Source of the DNA: Actinotalea lenta
GTDB taxonomy: Bacteria > Actinomycetota > Actinomycetes > Actinomycetales > Cellulomonadaceae
Direction of reading: 5' to 3'
Assembly (NCBI RefSeq): GCF_030586465.1
Contig: NZ_JAUQYP010000001.1
Span: 909,400-973,399, forward strand
DNA length: 64,000 nucleotides
Every line of letters begins with the position of its first letter. The first letter of the stretch is position 1. The notes beneath the pieces are model-generated. The model was given only the letters and a program-made list of their open reading frames with translations. It made no database searches and was not told the origin of the DNA. Positions 1 through 8,173 of the stretch are shown here, piece after piece. The translations under genes and the position numbers were made by a program.

Positions 1-31
1 GCCCACGGGGCGTGTCGCGGCCCCGCAGCTG

Positions 32-694
32 CTAGCGGGATCCGTCGCCGAGAGCCCGCAGCACGTCGACCAGGTCGGCCGGCGAGTCCGCGAGCGCCAC
101 CGCTCCGGCGTCGAGGAGCTCACCGGGCTCTCCGTACCCCCACGCGGCGCCGACGCACGCAATCCCGTGCTCGGCGGCGCCGCGCACGTCGTGCGCCCGG
201 TCGCCCACCATGACGACTCCCGGACCCGCGGCGACGTCCACGGCGGACAGCGCCCGCGCGATGACGTCAGCCTTCGTCGCAACGGTCCCGTCCAGCGTCG
301 CCCCGGCGACGTGCTCGAGGTACGGCGCGACGCCGAAGTGCTCGACGATGCGCCGCGCGTACGGCTCCGGCTTGGACGTCGCCAGGACCAGGCGGACCCC
401 GACGTCGCGCAGTGCGGCCAGGGCGTCCAGCACGCCGTCGTAGAGCCGGTTCTCCAGGTACCCGGTCTCGCCGTAGAACGCACGGTAGGCGTGGATCCCC
501 TCCTCGACCCGGTCCTGCGGCACCCCGAGGTCCGCCAGCACGTCCGCGAGCGGAGGGCCGATGCCGGCGCGGTGCTGGGCCTGGGTCAGCGGCCCCACCC
601 CCACGGCCTGCGCCGCGCGGTCCAGGGCGTGCGAGATGCCCTCGATGGGGTCGGTCAGCGTGCCGTCGAGGTCGAGCAGGGCGGTGGAGATCAC
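32..694 (-). CDS. HAD-superfamily phosphatase (phosphoglycolate phosphatase-like)
   Basis: This 220-residue protein is a haloacid dehalogenase-type hydrolase. Motif I is LDLDGTLTD (Asp8 nucleophile, Asp10 acid/base), a conserved ATSKP follows in the middle (motif II Thr), and GDRAHD near residue 162 is the Mg-binding motif III. The long insert between motifs I and II is an alpha-helical C1 cap, as in Gph/PpaX-type enzymes that dephosphorylate small sugar phosphates or pyrophosphate. The start is GTG at 694, with CAGACT six nt before it. It is divergent from the carbonic-anhydrase gene, with 41 bp between the starts. The substrate cannot be told from sequence. Confidence 0.88.
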   Translation of the reverse strand: MISTALLDLDGTLTDPIEGISHALDRAAQAVGVGPLTQAQHRAGIGPPLADVLADLGVPQDRVEEGIHAYRAFYGETGYLENRLYDGVLDALAALRDVGVRLVLATSKPEPYARRIVEHFGVAPYLEHVAGATLDGTVATKADVIARALSAVDVAAGPGVVMVGDRAHDVRGAAEHGIACVGAAWGYGEPGELLDAGAVALADSPADLVDVLRALGDGSR

Positions 695-723
695 GGGCCC
701 AGTCTGCCGTGGTCGGCCGACGG

Positions 724-729
724 TAGCCT
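724..729 (+). promoter_or_regulatory. TAGCCT -10 box of a probable leaderless transcript
   Basis: The hexamer TAGCCT lies exactly six nt before the GTG of the carbonic-anhydrase gene, and no Shine-Dalgarno sequence is present. In actinobacteria this geometry (TANNNT, six or seven nt, start codon) marks leaderless mRNAs. Inferred from sequence only. Confidence 0.6.
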
Positions 730-735
730 GGCCGG

Positions 736-1257
736 GTGACCAGCCTCCCCTTCGCCGACCGCACGCCCGAGGTCCATCCGACCGCCTGGATCGCCCCGAA
801 CGCCTCGATGATCGGCAAGGTCAAGGTCGATGAGCAGGCCAGCGTCTGGTTCGGCGCCGTGCTGCGCGGCGACATCGACGAGATCGTGCTCGGTCCTCGC
901 TCCAACCTCCAGGACAACGTCGTGGTGCACACCGAGCAGGGGTCGCCGGCGATCGTGGGTGCGGACGTCAGCGTCGGGCACGGGGCTGTCGTGCACGGCT
1001 GCACCATCGAGGACGGCTGCCTGATCGGCATGAACGCCACCGTGCTCACCGATGCGGTGGTGGGCGCCCAGTCCCTGGTCGCCGCGGGCGCCGTCGTGCT
1101 GGAGGGCACGGTCGTCCCGCCGCGGTCGCTGGTCGCCGGCGTGCCCGGCAAGGTGCGCCGCGAGCTGACGGACGACGAGGTCGCCGCGATGCACGGCAAC
1201 TCCGCCCGCTACGTCACGCGCGCCCGGGCGTACGCGGACCAGGGACGCGCGGAGTAG
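736..1257 (+). CDS. Gamma carbonic anhydrase family / hexapeptide-repeat protein
   Basis: This 173-residue protein is a left-handed beta-helix built from imperfect hexapeptide repeats (for example IAPNASMIGKVKVDEQASVW and VSVGHGAVVHGCTIEDGCLIG). Three histidines (in VVHTEQG, VGHGAVVHG) match the zinc ligands of the gamma-CA/PaaY/YrdA family, and the Arg-Gly-Asp (VLRGDIDEI) and Gln (LQDNVVVH) positions are kept. It probably binds a metal at the trimer interface. CO2 hydration is possible, but many family members are thioesterases or have no known activity. It runs convergently into the acyltransferase gene, with a 10-bp gap. Confidence 0.88.
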   Translation: MTSLPFADRTPEVHPTAWIAPNASMIGKVKVDEQASVWFGAVLRGDIDEIVLGPRSNLQDNVVVHTEQGSPAIVGADVSVGHGAVVHGCTIEDGCLIGMNATVLTDAVVGAQSLVAAGAVVLEGTVVPPRSLVAGVPGKVRRELTDDEVAAMHGNSARYVTRARAYADQGRAE

Positions 1258-1267
1258 CCGCCGGGGC

Positions 1268-3397
1268 TCAGCCCGCCCCGGCCAGAGCCGCGGTCAGCGC
1301 CGGCTCCACGACGGGCCGCAGCGTCCGGGCGAACGTCGCGGTCATGTGCCCGTGGTCGAAGTAGACGATCGCCGATCCGATCACGCCGTGGCACACCTGT
1401 CCGTCGCACAGCAGGTCCGTGACGTCCAGGACGCTCACCTTGCCCGACGTGTCGGCCCGGGCCGCGGCCGCCAGCGGGTCCGGCTCGAGCCCGACGTCGC
1501 GCGGGGTGGTGCAGTCCTGCGCCGGTGAGGCGGCGACGCAGTCCGGGACGCTGCTGGGGAAGTTCGGGGTGTCGCGCAGCACGAGCACCTGCGAGCCCGC
1601 GGACGTGAACGCGCCGATGGTGCGGGCGTACGCCTGCTGCGCGACGTCGTCCTGCGCGCCCCGGGCGACCCCTGCCAGCAGCTGGTCCGTGCGCGAGGAC
1701 ATCACGACGAGGTCGTAGCCACCCGCCGTGACCTGCTTGCGCACCCACGCGTTCCAGTCCTCGCAGCCCGTCGTGGCCGCGGGATCGGCGAACGACAACG
1801 GGCGGTCGACGGGGTAGCACACCGAGGACACGTAGGTGGTGATCCGCCACCCCTTGGCCCGGGCGACCTGCTCCAGCGGTGGGAACCAGTGCCCGGCGTG
1901 CGAGTTGCCCACCAGGGCGACGGTCACGGTCGCGTCGGCGGGCCCGTACGTGCAGGTCCTGCGGGTGGTGTACGGCTCGTTGTTCCAGCAGTGGTCCTGG
2001 TACAGGCGAGGCTTGTCCGCTGCTGCGCTCACGGGGGCGGTCCACAGCTGGTGGGCGAAGGCCGAGCAGTCCGCACCGGACAGCTCGGCCGCGGCGCCGA
2101 AGCAGTCCGGGTGGGCGGCCAGCTCCCGGGCGGTCCGGGTGGCCGCGGCCGACTCCTGGTGCCGGGCGTAGGCCTGCAGGGCAAGCCCGGCGGTCACGCC
2201 GAGCCCGGTGCACAGGACGAGCACCAGAGCGGTCGCGCGAGCGGACCGGATCAGGCGGGGGCTGCGCCGGACGGGATCCTCCACCCACACCTTGGTGAGC
2301 CAGGCCAGCCCCACCGCCGCCAGGGCTATGCCTCCGAGCTCCCACCAGGTCAGCTCCCGGTGCACGGCGAACGGCACCAGCACCACCAGGGGCCAGTGCC
2401 ACAGGTACGTGGAGTAGGACACGTCACCCAGGAACTGGGCGCCGCGCAGGCCGAGCAGCCTGCCGGCCACGGAGCCTCCACCCGCGTTCGCCACGATCAC
2501 CGCGGCCGTCCCGAGCGTCGGCAGCAGCGCCGCAGCTCCCGGGAACGGCGTGCTGCCGGAGAAGGTGAGGACGGCGGCCGCGATCGCGGCCAGGCCGACC
2601 AGGGCGAGCGACCCGCGCGCCCGGTGCGGCACGCGCAGGAGCGGCGCCCGGGTGCCGAGCAGCGCGACGCCGCCACCGAGGGCGAGCTCCCACATCCGGG
2701 TCGTCGTCACGTAGTACGCGGCGGCCGGGTCGACGGCGGTCAGGTGCACGGACCACGCGAGCGACCCCAGCAGGACGGCCAGGACGACGACCTCGACGGT
2801 CGGCACCCGCGGCAGCAGCCTGCTCCGCTCACCGGCCGTCGCTCGGTGCACCCCCCACCCCACGATCGCCGCGAGGCCGATCAGGACCGGCCACACCAGG
2901 TAGAACTGCTCCTCCACCGACAGCGACCAGAAGTGCCGCAACGCCGTGGCGGCGCCCTCGGAGGCCAGGTAGTCCGTGGCGCTCGCCGCCAGGGACCAGT
3001 TCTGGACGTACAGGGCGGACGCGACCGCCTCGGCGCCGGCGCGGGCCAGCTGGGAGCTCGGGAGCAGCAGCGCTGCCCCGATCGAGCTCATCGTCACCAC
3101 GAGCGCGGACGCGGGCAGCAGCCGACGGATGCGTCGTCCCCAGAACCGGCCCACAGCCCGCCAGGACCGGGGCTGGTCGCGCAGCAGGTGCGCGGTGATG
3201 AGGTACCCGGAGATCACCAGGAAGACGTCCACGCCGACGTACCCGCCGCTCACCTCGGCGGGCCACAGGTGGTACGCCAGCACCGAGCCGACGGCGAGCG
3301 CTCGCAGACCCTGGATGTCGGCGCGGAGCCCGGCGTGGGGGTCTGCTCGCGTCACCCCGCCCTGGCTCGTCGCCGGGCGGGTCGCGCGTTCGGTCAC
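1268..3397 (-). CDS. Membrane acyltransferase with C-terminal SGNH domain (OafA/YrhL-like)
   Basis: This 709-residue protein has two parts. Residues about 25-390 form an acyltransferase-3 membrane domain with roughly ten helices; it opens with the DIQGLRALAVGSVLAYHLWP signature (catalytic His) and contains RRIRRLLPA. Residues about 430-705 form a periplasmic-side SGNH hydrolase-like domain with block I VGNSHAGHW and a C-terminal Asp-x-x-His (YFDHGHMT). Such two-domain proteins move acetyl groups across the membrane onto cell-wall polymers, exopolysaccharide or peptidoglycan. The GTG at 3397 lacks a clear ribosome site; GTG at 3355 is an alternative start. No polysaccharide cluster lies next to it, so the acceptor is unknown. 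Confidence 0.9.
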   Translation of the reverse strand: MTERATRPATSQGGVTRADPHAGLRADIQGLRALAVGSVLAYHLWPAEVSGGYVGVDVFLVISGYLITAHLLRDQPRSWRAVGRFWGRRIRRLLPASALVVTMSSIGAALLLPSSQLARAGAEAVASALYVQNWSLAASATDYLASEGAATALRHFWSLSVEEQFYLVWPVLIGLAAIVGWGVHRATAGERSRLLPRVPTVEVVVLAVLLGSLAWSVHLTAVDPAAAYYVTTTRMWELALGGGVALLGTRAPLLRVPHRARGSLALVGLAAIAAAVLTFSGSTPFPGAAALLPTLGTAAVIVANAGGGSVAGRLLGLRGAQFLGDVSYSTYLWHWPLVVLVPFAVHRELTWWELGGIALAAVGLAWLTKVWVEDPVRRSPRLIRSARATALVLVLCTGLGVTAGLALQAYARHQESAAATRTARELAAHPDCFGAAAELSGADCSAFAHQLWTAPVSAAADKPRLYQDHCWNNEPYTTRRTCTYGPADATVTVALVGNSHAGHWFPPLEQVARAKGWRITTYVSSVCYPVDRPLSFADPAATTGCEDWNAWVRKQVTAGGYDLVVMSSRTDQLLAGVARGAQDDVAQQAYARTIGAFTSAGSQVLVLRDTPNFPSSVPDCVAASPAQDCTTPRDVGLEPDPLAAAARADTSGKVSVLDVTDLLCDGQVCHGVIGSAIVYFDHGHMTATFARTLRPVVEPALTAALAGAG

Positions 3398-3510
3398 TGC
3401 GTGGGTGCGGGCTCGGTCACCGCGTCAGTATCAGCACGCTCGGCGGATCCCGCCTCCGGAGGTCTGGTCCGCGCCCGCGGGGCGGGAGATCCCGGTGCGA
3501 CCATGGACCG

Positions 3511-3972
3511 ATGGAGTCCTGGCTCCCGTGGGTCGTGATCGGGGCGGTCGTCGTCGTGCTCGTCGTGGTGGACCGGCTCACCGCGGCCGGGCTGTTCGAC
3601 CGGCGCCGCCCCCGTCCGCCACGCGCGGGAGGCGGGGGAGGTGCCGGCGCCCTGGGCGCGGTCCTGGACTTCTACGATCCCAGCCACCGGCACGTCACCG
3701 AGGAGCAGCAGCGCGAGAAGTCGACCACCGTGCAGGTCCCGGGCGAGGCGCCGCCGTTGGTCGACCTGGACTCCGGGGTCGCGACCCTCCCCGGGAACTC
3801 AGCCGTTGGGCAGCAGCGTGGTCCACACCGCGGTGGCACCGCTGTGCCCGGCGAGCACCACGACGATGGTCACGCCGGCAGCGACGACCACCGCCAGAAC
3901 GGCCACGACGGCGCTCCACCAGGTCGGCATCGCGACGGCGTCACCGGTCCGGACCCCGATGCGGTCGGGTAG
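3511..3972 (+). CDS. Small membrane-anchored DUF6191-like protein with run-on C-terminus
   Basis: A hydrophobic helix (residues 4-24) is followed by an Arg/Pro/Gly-rich linker and a conserved segment, LDFYDPSHRHVTEEQQ, ending in VDLDSGVATLP. This matches actinobacterial DUF6191 proteins, which normally stop soon after that motif. Here the frame stays open for about 59 more residues and overlaps the end of the convergent DUF2231 gene by 174 nt. The His/Gly/Asp-rich tail is antisense to that gene's last membrane helix and looks non-native. The gene probably lost its stop codon. Function unknown. Confidence 0.6.
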   Translation: MESWLPWVVIGAVVVVLVVVDRLTAAGLFDRRRPRPPRAGGGGGAGALGAVLDFYDPSHRHVTEEQQREKSTTVQVPGEAPPLVDLDSGVATLPGNSAVGQQRGPHRGGTAVPGEHHDDGHAGSDDHRQNGHDGAPPGRHRDGVTGPDPDAVG

Positions 3973-4320
3973 CGCGGGCATCCACGGCAGTCGCCGCTCG
4001 ACCCAGCTGGTCAGGGTCACCCCGCCCGCGACGACAACGAGCACCGCGGACCACAGCGCCACGTCGGTACCCAGGGCCATGTGCCGGGCCAGCTCGGCCG
4101 AGCCCGGAACCTTGGCCAGCAGCGCCTCGCCGGTCTCCTTGGCGACGGCGGCGGCACCGAACGCGCCGATCGCCAGGACGGCCGGGAGCCACCCGGACCA
4201 CCGCCGGAATCGCGGCCACAGCGCCGCGAGCAGCACCGTCACGGCCGCGACAGGGACCAGGACGACCGCGGCGTGGACGACGAGCGGGTGGACGGGTAGG
4301 CCACCGATGGTTGCGGGCAC
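3799..4320 (-). CDS. DUF2231-type membrane protein
   Basis: This 173-residue integral membrane protein has four predicted helices. It begins VPATIGGLPVHPLVVHAAVVL and ends with GHSGATAVW, both typical of DUF2231 proteins, in which conserved histidines sit at the membrane face. I chose the GTG at 4320 because GGAGGA stands just upstream and the homology begins there; the open frame upstream is not protein-like. The biochemical role of DUF2231 is not established, and a redox or haem-linked role has been suggested for relatives. Its 3' end overlaps the convergent DUF6191-like gene. Confidence 0.8.
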   Translation of the reverse strand: MPATIGGLPVHPLVVHAAVVLVPVAAVTVLLAALWPRFRRWSGWLPAVLAIGAFGAAAVAKETGEALLAKVPGSAELARHMALGTDVALWSAVLVVVAGGVTLTSWVERRLPWMPALPDRIGVRTGDAVAMPTWWSAVVAVLAVVVAAGVTIVVVLAGHSGATAVWTTLLPNG

Positions 4321-4346
4321 GGTCGTCTCCTCCGAGGTGCGGGCCC

Positions 4347-4937
4347 TCAGGCCGTGGGGGTCAGGTTCCAGCTGAGCACAGCGGTGGTGCCGTGCTCGTG
4401 CCCGAGGCGGCTGATCGACGCCGCATCCAGCACGAGTCGTTGCCCGGCCTCCGGCGGCAGCTCCAGCCATCGGCTGGCCAGCACGCGCAGGAGGTGGCCG
4501 TGCGCGACCAGCACGACGGTGCCTCCCGCGTCCACCGTCGGGGCGACGTCGGCCAGGACGGCGGCAGCGCGCGCGGCGACCTGTTCGAGGCTCTCGCCCG
4601 GGGTGTCGCCGGGCTCCACACCGTCGCGGAACACGGTCCAGCGGTCACCGCGGCGTTCGCGGATCTCCGGAGTGGTCAGCCCTTCGTAGGCGCCGTAGTC
4701 CCACTCGACCAGCCGCTCGTCGATCTCGGGCACCAGCCCGCCCAGCTCAGCGGTCTCGCTGGCCCGGCGCAGCGGGCTGGCGACCACCCGGTCCGGGTGG
4801 AGGTCGGCCAGGCGAGCGGAGAGGTCCGCCGCCTGCCTGCGGCCGAGCTCGGTCAGGGGTACGTCGGTGAGCCCGGTGTGCCGCCCGCTCCGGCTCCAGG
4901 CCGTCTCGCCGTGTCGTACGAGCACGATCTCACCCAT
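4347..4937 (-). CDS. Histidine phosphatase family protein (phosphoglycerate mutase-like)
   Basis: This 196-residue protein carries the RHG signature LVRHGETAWS (His9 phospho-acceptor) near its start, the second Arg in SPLRRASETA, Glu in WDYGAYEG, and the second catalytic His in VLVAHGHLLR. The lineage is cofactor-dependent phosphoglycerate mutase/broad phosphatase (CobC/GpmB-like). It is probably a phosphatase rather than a glycolytic mutase. It lies 21 bp after apbE on the same strand and may be the last gene of the flavin operon, though nothing links it functionally. Confidence 0.88.
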   Translation of the reverse strand: MGEIVLVRHGETAWSRSGRHTGLTDVPLTELGRRQAADLSARLADLHPDRVVASPLRRASETAELGGLVPEIDERLVEWDYGAYEGLTTPEIRERRGDRWTVFRDGVEPGDTPGESLEQVAARAAAVLADVAPTVDAGGTVVLVAHGHLLRVLASRWLELPPEAGQRLVLDAASISRLGHEHGTTAVLSWNLTPTA

Positions 4938-4958
4938 CTGGTCTCCGTCCGGGGTGGC

Positions 4959-5804
4959 TCAGACGGCGTTGGCCCAGCGGTGCACCGAGCCGTCCGCCAG
5001 GACCAGCAGGCCGCTGGTCCCGTGCAGAGTCGACACCCAGTCCACCGCGGACGCACCCCGGGCGATCGCGGCGGTGGCGAAGACGTCGGCCCACAGCAGT
5101 GACGGGCCGACCACCGAGGCCGCGAGGAGCTGGGTCGTCGGTGCACCGGTGCGCGGGTCCAGGATGTGGGCGCCGCGCGCGGCGGTGCCGGACGTGGCGA
5201 CGGCACCTTCGGAGACCGGGACGGTGGCGAGCACGCGCGACCGGTCGCGCGGGTCCTCGATCCCGATCAGCCAGGGCTCGCCGTCCGGGGGAGGCGTCAG
5301 CAGCACGTCCCCGCCGGCGCCGATCGCGTAGCCGAGCCCTGGCAGACGGTCCAGGTGGCGGGCAGCGCGTGCCACGCCCCAGGTCTTGGTCAGGCCCGTG
5401 GGGTCGAACAGCCCGTCCGGTCGCGAGTGCCAGGCGTCGAACCACCCGTCGGTGCGCGCCCACGCGGTGCGACACAGGCGCTCGACCTCACGCATCTCGT
5501 CGGACGCGTCGGCCAGGTCGACCTCGCCGCGCTGCAGGTGGCGGAGCTCGGAGTCCTCGCGGTAGGGGCTGAACCGCGCATCGACCGCGCGGAGCTCGTC
5601 GAACAGGTCCGCGACGGCCGCGGCCACCACCTCGTCACGCGCACGGGGGCCGCGCACGTGCACGCTGATGGGCATACCCATGATCTGCTCGACCCACGCC
5701 CGGTGCGGCAGCCCCGGGGCGGGCGTCACCCCACGATCACGCCCCGGTGCGGCCTGATCGTGGGGCTCGTCGGTTCCCCGGTGCTCCTGCGTGGCCGTGC
5801 TCAC
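4959..5804 (-). CDS. apbE: FAD:protein FMN transferase (ApbE)
   Basis: This 281-residue protein attaches FMN covalently to a threonine of a partner protein, using FAD and Mg2+. Its core has the family hallmarks: MGMPISVHV at the start, RFSPYREDSEL, the substrate-loop FDPTGLTKTWGVA, IGAGGDVLL, TSGTAARGAHILDPRTG, and the Mg-binding ADVFATAA near the end. It is about 35 residues longer at the N-terminus than minimal family members, and it has no clear signal peptide. Its start codon overlaps the stop of the FMN-binding gene (ATGA), so the two are translationally coupled; that neighbour is the obvious substrate. Confidence 0.93.
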   Translation of the reverse strand: MSTATQEHRGTDEPHDQAAPGRDRGVTPAPGLPHRAWVEQIMGMPISVHVRGPRARDEVVAAAVADLFDELRAVDARFSPYREDSELRHLQRGEVDLADASDEMREVERLCRTAWARTDGWFDAWHSRPDGLFDPTGLTKTWGVARAARHLDRLPGLGYAIGAGGDVLLTPPPDGEPWLIGIEDPRDRSRVLATVPVSEGAVATSGTAARGAHILDPRTGAPTTQLLAASVVGPSLLWADVFATAAIARGASAVDWVSTLHGTSGLLVLADGSVHRWANAV

Positions 5805-6322
5805 AGCCCTGCCTTGTCCAGGGCGCTCTGCAGCGACTGCAGGTAGCCGTAGCTGGTGAAGGTCGCGCCGCTGACCATCTGGATGTTGGCGTTGCCGGCC
5901 TGGACGACCTCCTGGTTGAGGACCGGGATCGCATAGGCGTTGATCCGCTGGTCCGTCCGCGACCCGTTCGGGTAGTTGGTGGCCTGGGCGTCGCTGATCG
6001 CGCCGCCCTTGACGGTGATCTGGACCGTCACCGGGCCGTACCGGGTCTGGGCGGTGCCACCCGTGTACGTGCCGTCCTTGGCGCTGGACCCGCTCTGTGC
6101 GGAGGTGGAGCCCTTGCCCGTCCCGGACGAGGCGCCCGAGCCGCCCGACGTGCCGGACGAGGTCCCGGTCGAGCCGGTCGAGCCGGACGAGGTCCCCGAT
6201 CCCGTGCCGCCCGCGGCGGGCTGCGCGGCGAGCGCCGCTCCGCGGTTCAGGCTCGTGGGCCAGGAGAACAGCAGCACCAGGCCCGTGATGGTGCTCGCGA
6301 TGGCGATGACGATGCGTCGCAC
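5801..6322 (-). CDS. Membrane-anchored FMN-binding domain protein (flavinylated electron carrier)
   Basis: This protein has 173 residues. An N-terminal membrane helix or signal anchor (RRIVIAIASTITGLVLLFSW) is followed by a Gly/Ser/Thr linker (about 36-83) and one FMN_bind domain. SGATFTS at residues 151-157 is the ApbE flavinylation motif; Thr154 is the likely FMN attachment site. The GTG at 6322 follows GGAGGAAA. It sits between the ferric-reductase-like flavoprotein (14-nt gap) and apbE (overlap), so it probably takes electrons from the former on the outer face of the membrane. The terminal acceptor is unknown. Confidence 0.92.
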   Translation of the reverse strand: MRRIVIAIASTITGLVLLFSWPTSLNRGAALAAQPAAGGTGSGTSSGSTGSTGTSSGTSGGSGASSGTGKGSTSAQSGSSAKDGTYTGGTAQTRYGPVTVQITVKGGAISDAQATNYPNGSRTDQRINAYAIPVLNQEVVQAGNANIQMVSGATFTSYGYLQSLQSALDKAGL

Positions 6323-6336
6323 AGGGTTTCCTCCGG

Positions 6337-7830
6337 TCACCAGGTGAAGTTCTCGGCGTGCACGGCGTGCTTCGGGGCGCCGGCGGAGCGCAGGTCGTCC
6401 GCCACGGCCTCGACCCACGGCCCCGTCCCGCACACGTAGATGTCGGCAGAGGCGAGGTTCGGCACCAGCCGCCGCACGGCCTCGGTGCCAGGCAGGTGGC
6501 CGTGCTTCTGCGGCAGCCACGCCGTGCCGCTGCGGCTTCGCGGACCGACCAGGTCGACCACCTGGAGCGCGCCCGCGGCCGTCAGCCGGTCGACGTCGGC
6601 CTGCATCGGGGCGTCCACACCGGAGCGCAGGCGCCGGATCATCAGGGCCGGACCGTGCGTGAGCCGACCGGCCAGGACCGCCTCCTGGGCGAGGGCGACC
6701 AGCGGGGCCAGACCCAGGCCGGAGCCCATCAGCACCAGCTGCGGGCGGCTGCGCACCAGCGGGTGCAGGCGACCGTACGGCCCTTCGATCATGACCCGTG
6801 TCCCGGGTCGCATCCGGGCGATGCGCTCGCCGTCGTCGCCGGTGACCCCCATGGTCACGCGCAGACCGTGCGTGGTGGGCGCGGCGGACAGCGACAGCGG
6901 GTGCGGCCGTGTCCAGCCCGGACCTGTCATGAACCGGAACACGAAGAACTGTCCGGCGGCCACCTGCAGGTCCGCGAGGTGCGGGCCGTGCATCGCGACC
7001 GTCACCGCTCCCGGGCCGGCCGGCTGCACCGAGGTGACGCGCAGTCGCTGCTGCGCGGAGAGCCGCAGCGGGACGGCGACGCGGTAGACCAGCACCAGGG
7101 CCATCACCAGGCCGTAGGCCGACCACCAGTACACGGTGGCCCAGGTCGAGGCGAGGAAGTCGGTCCCGGTCCACAGCTGGTGCGGCAGCGCCAGGCCGGC
7201 GCCCAGGTAGGCGTACAGGTGCAGCAGGTGCCAGGACTCGTACCGCAGCTTGCGCCGCGCGACGCGGATCGAGGTCACCGTCACGAGCACCAGCAGCGCG
7301 GTGCCGGCCGTGGCCAGCAGCATGCCGGGCGCGGTCGTGATCAGGCTCCACGCCTCCGAGACCACGTTCCAGTGGTCGAGCTGGGCGTAGCCGACCGTGA
7401 TGAACACGATGTGCACGACCATGAGCCAGATGGACGTGAAGCCCACCCAGCGGTGCCAGCGCGTCAGCCGGTCCTGCCCCAACGAGCGCTCGATGAACGG
7501 CACGCGCGCCATCGACAGCACCTGGAGCAGCAGCAGATCCGCGCTGAGCAGGCCGCTGAGCCGGCCGATCGAGTTCAGCGCGCTCGCACCGCCCGCGGCC
7601 AGGTCCTGGACACCACCGTGCTGCTCCCACAGTGCGACGACGATGAGCATCGTCGCCCAGACCACGAGGCCGGCCGCATCGGTCCACCACCGGCGCAGCA
7701 TCGGCGGGCGCAGCCGTAGCAGCGGGGACGTGGAGCGGCCCGTCGACTCCTCCGGGAGGACGCGGCGGGCGCTCGACGACCCCCGCAGGGGAGCGCGTTC
7801 GGTGGCAACCGGGTTCATGCCGACGACCAT
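6337..7830 (-). CDS. Ferric-reductase-like transmembrane flavoprotein (NAD(P)H oxidising)
   Basis: Roughly six membrane helices (about residues 45-250) contain the paired haem-ligand histidines of the ferric-reductase/NOX fold (RWHRWVGF, WHLLHLYAYLG). A FAD domain (GQFFVFRF, RPHPLSLS) and an NAD(P) domain (LVLMGSGLGLAPLVAL, CGTGPW) follow. It would move electrons from cytosolic NAD(P)H through FAD and haem to the FMN protein encoded next. The start is uncertain: GTG 7863, ATG 7830 or ATG 7818. I prefer 7830, which places the upstream CGAAGGTCCC box 46 nt away, like the other three copies. First gene of a three- to four-gene operon. Confidence 0.88.
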   Translation of the reverse strand: MVVGMNPVATERAPLRGSSSARRVLPEESTGRSTSPLLRLRPPMLRRWWTDAAGLVVWATMLIVVALWEQHGGVQDLAAGGASALNSIGRLSGLLSADLLLLQVLSMARVPFIERSLGQDRLTRWHRWVGFTSIWLMVVHIVFITVGYAQLDHWNVVSEAWSLITTAPGMLLATAGTALLVLVTVTSIRVARRKLRYESWHLLHLYAYLGAGLALPHQLWTGTDFLASTWATVYWWSAYGLVMALVLVYRVAVPLRLSAQQRLRVTSVQPAGPGAVTVAMHGPHLADLQVAAGQFFVFRFMTGPGWTRPHPLSLSAAPTTHGLRVTMGVTGDDGERIARMRPGTRVMIEGPYGRLHPLVRSRPQLVLMGSGLGLAPLVALAQEAVLAGRLTHGPALMIRRLRSGVDAPMQADVDRLTAAGALQVVDLVGPRSRSGTAWLPQKHGHLPGTEAVRRLVPNLASADIYVCGTGPWVEAVADDLRSAGAPKHAVHAENFTW

Positions 7831-7876
7831 GTCTAACGAACCTGGGAGGCTCCTGGACGCCACCTAGGGCGCCACT

Positions 7877-7890
7877 GGGACCTTCGTCGC
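7877..7890 (-). promoter_or_regulatory. Candidate DosR/DevR-like operator (GGGACCTTCGTCGC)
   Basis: This 14-mer is identical to the one upstream of the hydrogenase operon. It lies 46 nt upstream of the preferred start of the flavin-reductase operon. Its core, CGAAGGTCCC, recurs at 43724, 45390 and 58451. The left half matches the GGGAC half-site of actinobacterial DosR boxes; the right half is imperfect. Confidence 0.5.
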
Positions 7891-7934
7891 AACTGGGGTG
7901 ACCAGGCGGTTCGAAGCGGTCACCGGGGCTGCGT

Positions 7935-7940
7935 TACGCT
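7935..7940 (+). promoter_or_regulatory. TACGCT -10 box of the SRP RNA promoter
   Basis: TACGCT stands about six nt before the expected 5' end of the SRP RNA. The upstream TCGAAG (7911-7916) is a weak -35 at 18-bp spacing. Predicted from position only. Confidence 0.45.
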
Positions 7941-7944
7941 GGGT

Positions 7945-8038
7945 GCAGACCCCTCGTACGGCGTCATCTCGCTGAACTCCCCCAGGGCCGGAAGGCAGCA
8001 AGGGCAGGTGAGCTCTGGCGGGTGTGCGGGGGGTCCTT
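7945..8038 (+). ncRNA. ffs: Signal recognition particle RNA, small bacterial type (4.5S-like)
   Basis: The universally conserved apical core, with GGAAGGCAGCAAGGGCAG in the hairpin loop region (7990-8007), is present. Flanking strands pair into a long stem: ACCCCTC at the 5' side against GGGGGGT at the 3' side, and CTCCCCCAG against its partner. The length (about 94 nt) fits the short hairpin form of Gram-negatives and actinobacteria. It partners Ffh in co-translational targeting. Ends are approximate. Confidence 0.93.
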
Positions 8039-8047
8039 GCATGTCCC

Positions 8048-8065
8048 GACGGGGCCGGTCCCGTC
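8048..8065 (+). terminator. Possible SRP RNA terminator hairpin
   Basis: GACGGG and CCCGTC form a 6-bp stem around a 6-nt loop, ten bases past the SRP RNA. No T-run follows, which is normal for such GC-rich genomes. Weak. Confidence 0.35.
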
Positions 8066-8173
8066 TCGCTCACCTCGCCGGCCTGAGGGGGCGGCGGCTC
8101 CGGAGAGGGTTGGGCGACTCGAGGCCCGACATGCCGTGGCAGGCCCGTCGGGAGCCTGGAAGCATGGGGGCAC

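Noticed and set aside
1889-3538. A 549-codon open frame opposite the acyltransferase
   Set aside because: Antisense shadow of a clear membrane acyltransferase; translation is Gly/Arg/Gln-rich with no motif.
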